Source: Gp6-AA45 sp035652075 | GTDB taxonomy: Bacteria; Acidobacteriota; Vicinamibacteria; Vicinamibacterales; CAVVIG01 | Reading direction: 5' to 3' | Assembly (NCBI GenBank): GCA_035652075.1 | Contig: DASREL010000090.1 | Location: forward strand, 1-64,000 | DNA: 64,000 nt | Shown: piece after piece, positions 58,623 through 64,000 of the stretch | How the letters are laid out: each line of letters opens with the position of its first letter | How positions within the stretch are numbered: position 1 is the stretch's first letter | Translations under genes and position numbers: made by a program | The notes under the pieces: model-generated | The model's database searches: none | Seen by the model: only the letters and a program-made list of their open reading frames with translations | What the model was told of the DNA's origin: nothing

Positions 58623-59456
58623 TTGCCGACGGTTACCCCGGGTCTCGCACTCATCATCTTCGTCGCCGGTGCCGCGGCCGGCGGCCTGGGCGCATTGCTC
58701 GGGCTCGGCGGCGGCATCTTCCTCGTCCCGCTCCTCAACATCGCACTCGGGTTTCCGATCGGCGTCGCCGCCGCGATCAGCCTCGCGACGGTGATCGCGA
58801 CGTCCTGCTCGGTGACCGCGGGTAAGGCCGGTCAGAACCTGATGAACTTCCGGTTCGGCATGCTGCTCGAAGTGGCGACCGCAGCGGGCAGCGTCCTCGG
58901 CGGCATCACCGCGCAGTACATCGCCCAAGCGATGCTGCAGCGCCTCTTTGCGGGTGTCACGGCGGCCGTTGCGGTCGTCACGATCGCGCGCGCGAACAAG
59001 CGCAATGTGATTACCGATCCGGCCGTCGAACCGGGCGTCCTCGGCGGACGCTTTTTCGACGAAGAGACGGGGCGCACGGTCGTCTATCGCATCAAGCGTC
59101 TGCCGCTCGCGATCGGCGCGTCGTTTGTCGCCGGCAATGTGTCGTCGCTGCTCGGGATTGGCGGCGGCGTGATCAAAGTGCCGGTGCTGAACGCGTGGTG
59201 CGGCATGCCGCTGCGGGCGGCCGCGGCGACGAGCGCATTCATGATCGGCGTCACCGCAACGGGCGGCGCGATCATCTACTACGGCACAGGCCAGCTGCTG
59301 CCCGTGGCGGCCGCAGCGGCGATCCTGGGCGTGCAGTTGGGGTCGTGGGCCGGTCTGCGCTTCGCGCCGAAGCTGCCGGTGCGCAATTTGAAGTTACTGC
59401 TCGCCGCCGTACTCGGCGTGGTCTCGACGCTGATGCTCGTGAAGGGGATGCGATGA
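58623..59456 (+). CDS. TSUP-family (TauE/SafE-like) membrane transporter
   Basis: 277 residues from a TTG at 58623. Two repeats of the TSUP half-motif are visible: GLGALLGLGGGIFLVPLLNIALGFPIGVAAAISLATVIATSC and NVSSLLGIGGGVIKVPVLNAWCGMPLRAAAATSAFMIGVTA. About eight membrane segments. TSUP proteins export sulfite, sulfoacetate or related anions; the substrate here is unknown. A DUF1634 protein follows with an ATGA overlap, a common pairing. Confidence 0.88.
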   Translation: MPTVTPGLALIIFVAGAAAGGLGALLGLGGGIFLVPLLNIALGFPIGVAAAISLATVIATSCSVTAGKAGQNLMNFRFGMLLEVATAAGSVLGGITAQYIAQAMLQRLFAGVTAAVAVVTIARANKRNVITDPAVEPGVLGGRFFDEETGRTVVYRIKRLPLAIGASFVAGNVSSLLGIGGGVIKVPVLNAWCGMPLRAAAATSAFMIGVTATGGAIIYYGTGQLLPVAAAAAILGVQLGSWAGLRFAPKLPVRNLKLLLAAVLGVVSTLMLVKGMR

Positions 59457-59755
59457 AGGCCGGCGATACGCAACTCGAGATTGTCATCGGCAAGCTGCTG
59501 CGTGTGGGAGTGATCCTCAGCACGGTGTGTCTCGCGCTCGGCCTGGCGATTTCGCTCGCGCGCCCGGGCGCGTCGACGATCCTGCTGCAGGCGGGCATCC
59601 TGCTGCTGATCGCGACGCCAGCCGCGCGTGTCGTCCTGTCGACGATCGAGTACGTGATCGCGCGCGACTGGACGTTCGCGCTGCTCACCTCAATCGTGCT
59701 CGTCGAACTGATTGCCGGCGCGATCGCCGCGCTCGTCTTCCACAAGAAAATCTAG
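59453..59755 (+). CDS. DUF1634 small membrane protein
   Basis: 100 residues. Three membrane segments are visible (about 12-34, 42-62, 74-95) with GKLLRVGVILSTVCLALGLAISL and LLIATPAARVVLSTIEYVIARDWTFALLTSIVLVEL, the usual DUF1634 pattern. It starts inside the TSUP stop (ATGA), and in many genomes the two are adjacent, suggesting a transporter subunit. Its stop overlaps the convergent TPR/TonB gene by four bases. Confidence 0.85.
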   Translation: MKAGDTQLEIVIGKLLRVGVILSTVCLALGLAISLARPGASTILLQAGILLLIATPAARVVLSTIEYVIARDWTFALLTSIVLVELIAGAIAALVFHKKI

Positions 59756-60675
59756 CTGCGACCCTGCGCTTTCACCGTGATTTGGACGACCTTCCGGTAC
59801 TTCACCGGCGCGCCGTTCACCGACGCGGGCTTGTAGCGCCACGCCTTTGTCGCGTTCAGTGCGAGCGCGTCGTACGCCGGCGTCACGGGTTGACGCATGA
59901 CCGCCGTTTCGACGAAGCCGTTCTCGTCGATGACGATCTCGATCAAGCCCTGACGCGGGATGATCGTCTGTCCGGGAAACGACGGCAGTTCCTGACGCAG
60001 CGTGATCGGCGGGTTCACGGTCGCATCGGCGCCGCTGTACACACGCGGCGGCGTGGGCGGTGCAGGCGCAGCGTGGACTTCCGCCGGCGGTTCGGCGGCG
60101 CGCATCGTCGGCGCCGCCGGCAGGGGCGGCGGTGGTGTCGCCTGCACGCTGAGATCGTGAAACCCGGTCGCGAGCGTGCGGATGTCAGCGAGCGGCGGTT
60201 GCGACGCGGCGGAGCCGATGTCTGAGTCGCCCATCAGATCGAGGACCTGCTGGAATCCTTGCGCGGCGGCGGCGAATTCTTTTCGATCGAACGCGGCCTT
60301 CGCGTCGGCGTAGCGTTGTTGGATGACGGTCGGAAGCATCCGCCGCCGAACATCCGCGAACGCGGCACGGACGCGCGGTGACAGATCCCCGTCGGCCGGG
60401 TGAAACGCCGGTTGTTCGGCGACGAGGCTCTCGATCGCGTGCTGTGCCTCGTTCGTCCGGCCGAGCGCCAACAGACAGAACGCCTTGTATTCGTCGACCG
60501 TTCGGGCATCGTCCGCTGTCCGAGGCGCAGGCGTCAGGCGATTCAGGACGTCGAGCGCTTCTTCGTACGCCGCGGAGGCGTAGAGATCGCGTGCGGCGGC
60601 GAGCGAATCCTGCGCACGGATGGTCGTGCCGAGCGCGAGAGAGCAACTGGCCAGCAGGAGAATGAATCGCTTCAT
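59752..60675 (-). CDS. exported TPR protein with TonB C-terminal domain
   Basis: 307 residues, signal peptide MKRFILLLASCSLALGTTIRAQ. TPR-like helices (SLAAARDLYASAAYEEALDVLNRLTP, ALGRTNEAQHAIESLVAEQPAFHP, ADAKAAFDRKEFAAAAQGFQQVLDLMG) cover about residues 25-170. A Pro/Ala linker leads to a TonB-type domain (PGQTIIPRQGLIEIVIDENGFVETAVMRQPVTPAYDALALNATKAWRYKPASVNGAPVKYRKVVQITVKA). There is no TonB N-terminal anchor, so it is not a classical energy transducer. The start overlaps the PEGA pseudokinase stop. Confidence 0.85.
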   Translation of the reverse strand: MKRFILLLASCSLALGTTIRAQDSLAAARDLYASAAYEEALDVLNRLTPAPRTADDARTVDEYKAFCLLALGRTNEAQHAIESLVAEQPAFHPADGDLSPRVRAAFADVRRRMLPTVIQQRYADAKAAFDRKEFAAAAQGFQQVLDLMGDSDIGSAASQPPLADIRTLATGFHDLSVQATPPPPLPAAPTMRAAEPPAEVHAAPAPPTPPRVYSGADATVNPPITLRQELPSFPGQTIIPRQGLIEIVIDENGFVETAVMRQPVTPAYDALALNATKAWRYKPASVNGAPVKYRKVVQITVKAQGRS

Positions 60676-62669
60676 GGCTTCTTCCTCAAATCGACGCTGA
60701 CGCGCACCGGCGCCTTCAGCGATACCGTTACCGCCTGTCGCTGTTCGCCGAGATCGGGATGGCGGAAGGTGATTTCGTGCGGGCCGATCGGCAGCGCGAG
60801 ATTTCCGATCGGTGTCTCGCCAACGCGCTTGTCGTCGACGAACACTTCGGCCCACGGCTGCGCGTTGAGCGCGACGTTGCCGGTCGGCCAGTTGATCGCG
60901 ACCGCCGTCACTTTGCCCGCCGGCACCTGGACGGTTCGTGTCACGTGATAGCCGAGCGCGTCGTTGACGAGTTCGATCTCGTGGCGTCCCGCCGACACCA
61001 TGATCCGATCGGACTGCGACGTCCCGAGCAGCCGCTTGTTTTCGAACAACTGGACTTCGGCTGGCGCCGAGACGGCGACCCACCCGGACACCGGTGCACC
61101 TTCCGTCACCGTCAGCGGGACGACGAGCGAGGCGGTTTGGCCGGCTTCGATCTGTACCGTCTGCTTGACGCTGACGAGATCGCTCTGCAACGTCACGGCA
61201 TGCTCGCCAGGTGTGAGCCCTTCCACGACCAGAGGCGCTTTGCCGCGATCGACGCCGTCGACCGTGACGGTCGCGCCGGTCGGTTCGGTGCGTATGTTCA
61301 GCCGTCCGACGTTCGCGATCGCTTTCGCGAGCTCGACATACTGCGACACCTGTTGTCCCGCGCCGACGGTGATTGGAATCGTTCGCGGTTCGCCACCGCC
61401 GCGCAGTTCGACGTTGTGCGCGCCGGGCGCGACGGTCAGCGTCAGCGGCGTGACGCCGCGGAGCGTGCCATCCACGATCACCTGCGCCCCTGCCGGGACG
61501 CTGGTCACGCTGACGCTGCCAGTCTCGACGGCTGGTGGATTGCCGAACACATACCGGCGTGCGGCGAACCCGCCGGTGGCGACGATGATCGCGACCGCCG
61601 CCGCGATCGCCGCGAGCGGAATCCCGCGACGCTGGTTCACCGGAGCCGCCGGCACCGAGACAATCGGCGGCGCCGGAGCTTTCGGTTGCGGCGCAGGCGG
61701 CGCGACGGCTTGCGGTGGCGGCGGCGCGACGACGATGACCGGAGCGGCGGCGACGACCGGCTTCGCCGGTGCGGGCCGCGGCGCTACTGGTGCGGCCGGC
61801 CGTTCCTCCACCACGACGTCGTCGACGGTGTCCTCATCGTCGGCGAGCACGCGTTCGAGTTCGTCACGTGCCTCGAGGGCATTCTGAAAACTCGTGCGCG
61901 AATCGAGTTGCAGCGCCCGCGTGAGCCAGCGTCGGATGCCCGGCGGCAGCGGTTCGCGGTCGCCACGCCCATTCAACGCGCCTGCGGACTTCAGCACATC
62001 GGCGACGAGCGTCGGGTACTCGTGATTGTCGAGGACGCGACCGACGACGAGCGACAACGCGACGATGCCGATTTGCAGGATGTCGGCGCGCTGATCGAGA
62101 TGCGGCATCGACGCAGACGTCGACGGTGGCACCGCGACGCGCAAGTCGGTCCAATACCGATCGCGCGAGTAATGGAGCTGCTCGAGCGCCGCGCCAAGCA
62201 CGTATTCGACGATGACGACGCGCGCGTTGGGCGTGATGATGATGCGCTCCGGCGCGATGGCGCCGTGCGACAGGTCGGGTGCGCTCTCGTGCAGGACGGC
62301 AACCGCGGACACGAGTTGCCGGATCAGATGAATGGCCGCATTGATGTCGATGGTGGGCCGATCCGGATTGGTCAGCAGCGTCGACAGACGAACGCCGCGG
62401 ACAGTGTCGGACACCAGCGCGAGCGTCGACGCCGCGTCGTTCAGCCGATCGACGCTGCGCACGGCCGCGAAGCATGGATGACGGAACTGCGCGAGCCGGC
62501 TCGCACGTTCGCGCAGCGCGAACTCGAATGCCGGAACGCTCGTCAGCTCGCCGCCGAGGCAGAGACGCTCGACGAGCTCAGCGCCGGTCGCGTCGGTACC
62601 GCGCCGCCGATCGCCGAGTCCATCGTGAAACACACTGGCGGACATACCGGTCGCGCGCGCAGGATCCAT
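60672..62669 (-). CDS. membrane pseudokinase with PEGA repeats
   Basis: 665 residues from ATG 62669. The N-terminal half (about 35-270) resembles a Ser/Thr kinase fold: HLIRQLVSAVAVLHESAPDLSHGAIAPERIIITPNARVVIVEYVLG. The catalytic HRD is H-G-A and the DFG is E-Y-V, so it should be inactive. After a Pro/Ala linker and one membrane segment (IPLAAIAAAVAIIVATGGFAA) come about four PEGA domains (SVSVTSVPAGAQVIVDGTLRGVTPLTL, RLNIRTEPTGATVTVDGVDRGKAPLVVEGLTPGEHAVTL, GNVALNAQPWAEVFVDDKRVGETPIGNLALPIGPHEITF). PEGA domains may bind the cell surface. Coupled to the TPR/TonB gene by an ATGA overlap. Confidence 0.83.
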   Translation of the reverse strand: MDPARATGMSASVFHDGLGDRRRGTDATGAELVERLCLGGELTSVPAFEFALRERASRLAQFRHPCFAAVRSVDRLNDAASTLALVSDTVRGVRLSTLLTNPDRPTIDINAAIHLIRQLVSAVAVLHESAPDLSHGAIAPERIIITPNARVVIVEYVLGAALEQLHYSRDRYWTDLRVAVPPSTSASMPHLDQRADILQIGIVALSLVVGRVLDNHEYPTLVADVLKSAGALNGRGDREPLPPGIRRWLTRALQLDSRTSFQNALEARDELERVLADDEDTVDDVVVEERPAAPVAPRPAPAKPVVAAAPVIVVAPPPPQAVAPPAPQPKAPAPPIVSVPAAPVNQRRGIPLAAIAAAVAIIVATGGFAARRYVFGNPPAVETGSVSVTSVPAGAQVIVDGTLRGVTPLTLTVAPGAHNVELRGGGEPRTIPITVGAGQQVSQYVELAKAIANVGRLNIRTEPTGATVTVDGVDRGKAPLVVEGLTPGEHAVTLQSDLVSVKQTVQIEAGQTASLVVPLTVTEGAPVSGWVAVSAPAEVQLFENKRLLGTSQSDRIMVSAGRHEIELVNDALGYHVTRTVQVPAGKVTAVAINWPTGNVALNAQPWAEVFVDDKRVGETPIGNLALPIGPHEITFRHPDLGEQRQAVTVSLKAPVRVSVDLRKKP

Positions 62670-62794
62670 GAGACACCTTCCCGCGACGGATAGGCGATAT
62701 CCGTACCGTGTTCGCATCGTCGATCGGTGCGCCGCAACTCCGCTGAAACCGGAGCTTTCGCGTCCGCTGACCATTTTGTCGTGTGGCGCATCGA

Positions 62795-64000
62795 TTACAC
62801 GGACGGCACACGAGACGCGAATTCCGTCAGCGTCTGCGTGCGCACGTCGGCGTCGATGAGCGGAAACGATGCGAGCACGTGTTCCAATTCGGCGCGCGTC
62901 AGCTGATACAGCTGCGCGGCGCTTGCGTTCAAGCAGGCGAACGCGCGCGGCTCGAACCGTGTCGACAGCAAACGCGCGAGCCCGGCGATGTGGCGGCACG
63001 TCGCCGGCGCGTCACGCCAGAGCGGAATCGGCAGCCGCTCGACGATCGCTGTCGTGACATGTGTCGTGACGCGCAGGCGCACGAGGTAGTTGACGACGAG
63101 GCTGTTGAACATCCCGCACAAGAAATACTGTGCGGTCGTTGGCAACGGAGTTCGAAGGCAGAACACGGTGTGCGTCGAAACGCATCGAGGTGGCAGGATG
63201 GCCGCGATCAGCGTCACGCGGTTGGTTGCGCTCGCCACGTCGCGATACGACAGCCTCGCGCGCTCGTACGCCGCTGAGCGCAGCAACCGGCGAGCGTCCC
63301 CCATCGCGATCGTCCGCGTCGACGCGCCGACGTCGACACGAAATGGCGAAAGATGTTTTCCGTCCACGATCGGCAACCCTCGACCGCCCTCGCGGAAGGC
63401 CTTCCGATCGTCGGTCGCATTCAGTTCTCGGCCGAAGCGCGCGTTCCATCCGGACGCGTCGCCGAGCGGGGGGAAGAGCGCCGCCGCGCGCTCGACGATG
63501 GTGAGATCCTGCTGCGACGTGAGATGCGGGATCGTCAGGGCGGGACCCGAAATGCGCTCGAGCGTTTCACGCGACAGACGCACTGGATACCAAGGCGAGC
63601 GCTGCGGCGGCTCCTCGCCGACCGAGTCGAGCACAGAGGGATCGTCGAGGCCCAGGCGGCAATTGACGGAGGCGGTCGCCCTGCCGCTGGTCGCGGACGC
63701 CAGCACGAACCGCATGCTGCGGTGGATCGGAAATACCGCCTTCTGATTGTCGAATCCGACCAGCGCGTCGACGTCGCACGTCGACAGCAGCGCGCGGCGC
63801 AACGCGGCGCTGCCGTGGTCGGTGGCGATGCCCGACGGCAGCACGAGCCCGACGCGTCCTGCGGGCCGTACGAGCGACATGCTGCGCTCGACGAAGAGCT
63901 GATACTGGTTCGCGTGGCCATCACCCTGGGATCGATAGGCGCCGGCATCACGCGTGAAGCGCAGCACTTCGCCATCCTGCACGACATCCCACGGCGGATT
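62795..64000 (-). CDS. class I adenine-specific DNA methylase/type IIG-like enzyme, N-terminus beyond window
   Basis: At least 401 residues, open through the right edge. The first visible codons give NPPWDV, the motif IV (N/D-P-P-W/Y) of N6-adenine methyltransferases, so the SAM-binding part lies outside. Then come QYQLFVERSMSLVRPAGRVGLVLPSGIATDHGSAALRRALL (typical of Eco57I-like methylase domains) and VFPIHRSMRFVLASA. A C-terminal target-recognition-like region follows, with TIPHLTSQQDLTIVERAAALFPPL, LPIVDGKHLSPF and FLCGMFNSLVVNYLVRLRVTTHVTTAIVERLPIP. It could belong to type IIG restriction-modification or a larger phage-defence system; nothing upstream is visible to decide. Confidence 0.85.
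   Translation of the reverse strand, partial: NPPWDVVQDGEVLRFTRDAGAYRSQGDGHANQYQLFVERSMSLVRPAGRVGLVLPSGIATDHGSAALRRALLSTCDVDALVGFDNQKAVFPIHRSMRFVLASATSGRATASVNCRLGLDDPSVLDSVGEEPPQRSPWYPVRLSRETLERISGPALTIPHLTSQQDLTIVERAAALFPPLGDASGWNARFGRELNATDDRKAFREGGRGLPIVDGKHLSPFRVDVGASTRTIAMGDARRLLRSAAYERARLSYRDVASATNRVTLIAAILPPRCVSTHTVFCLRTPLPTTAQYFLCGMFNSLVVNYLVRLRVTTHVTTAIVERLPIPLWRDAPATCRHIAGLARLLSTRFEPRAFACLNASAAQLYQLTRAELEHVLASFPLIDADVRTQTLTEFASRVPSV

Noticed and set aside
60759..62693. 644-codon open frame opposite the PEGA pseudokinase
   Set aside because: Arg/Asp-rich shadow. PEGA repeats on the minus strand are unmistakable.

Overview
The window is a GC-rich (roughly 60-65 percent by eye) bacterial chromosome segment, densely coded on both strands, with many ATGA or GTGA stop/start overlaps. 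I see no rRNA, tRNA, CRISPR array, transposase or integrase. The gene repertoire points to an Acidobacteriota genome, most likely class Vicinamibacteria (subdivision 6). The clues are a DUF1800/DUF1501 secreted pair, large M14 and M28 exopeptidases, tandem carboxypeptidase-regulatory-like secreted proteins, a PadR/HAAS pair, membrane Ser/Thr kinases, and a subtilase with a WGN-type repeat tail. That assignment is inference from gene content, not from a marker gene.

Layout: 1-3.1 kb, exported hydrolases (alpha/beta hydrolase fragment, M28 peptidase) and a DUF2569 membrane protein. 3.1-9.8 kb, SixA phosphatase on plus, then a minus-strand run: PadR regulator, HAAS membrane protein, secreted phosphatase, sensor-kinase-like Ser/Thr kinase, PLP decarboxylase, outer-membrane barrel. 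9.9-17.4 kb, a glycine-zipper protein, then a plus-strand run: M14 peptidase, DUF4180, ThiO-like oxidase, a small unknown protein, PhhB, a MerR regulator and a TIM-barrel isomerase. 17.4-18.8 kb, a two-gene unit of a D-threonine aldolase/D-serine dehydratase-like enzyme and a bacterial microcompartment shell protein. 18.9-21.6 kb, DUF1501/DUF1800. 22.6-32.3 kb, four secreted regulatory-domain paralogues in a B-A-B-A order and a second M14 peptidase. 32.4-35.8 kb, a degenerate 21-bp tandem array, a subtilase with ten identical hexapeptide repeats, a GNAT enzyme without a normal start codon, an XRE regulator and an NTF2-like protein. 35.8-41.1 kb, a minor-pilin operon (FimT/GspH, PilV, PilW and a very large PilX). 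41.3-53.2 kb, a possible catabolic island: SDR, glutamate-semialdehyde dehydrogenase, two PYROXD2-like flavoproteins around a transglutaminase-fold protein, a GcvT-like protein, a carbon-nitrogen hydrolase, a Rieske oxygenase and an APC permease. 53.1-57.3 kb, a five-gene minus operon (ALDH, DinB, alpha/beta hydrolase, DUF2461, membrane protein). 57.5-62.7 kb, an aspartoacylase-like protein, a TSUP permease with DUF1634, a TPR/TonB protein and a PEGA pseudokinase. The right edge cuts an adenine DNA methylase exactly at its NPPW motif.

The most unusual non-coding signal is a set of intergenic, and sometimes in-frame, arrays built from short words of 7 or mostly 9 bp. In several loci they are arranged as two converging arms that would form a long imperfect hairpin. 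The word differs from locus to locus while the architecture stays the same.
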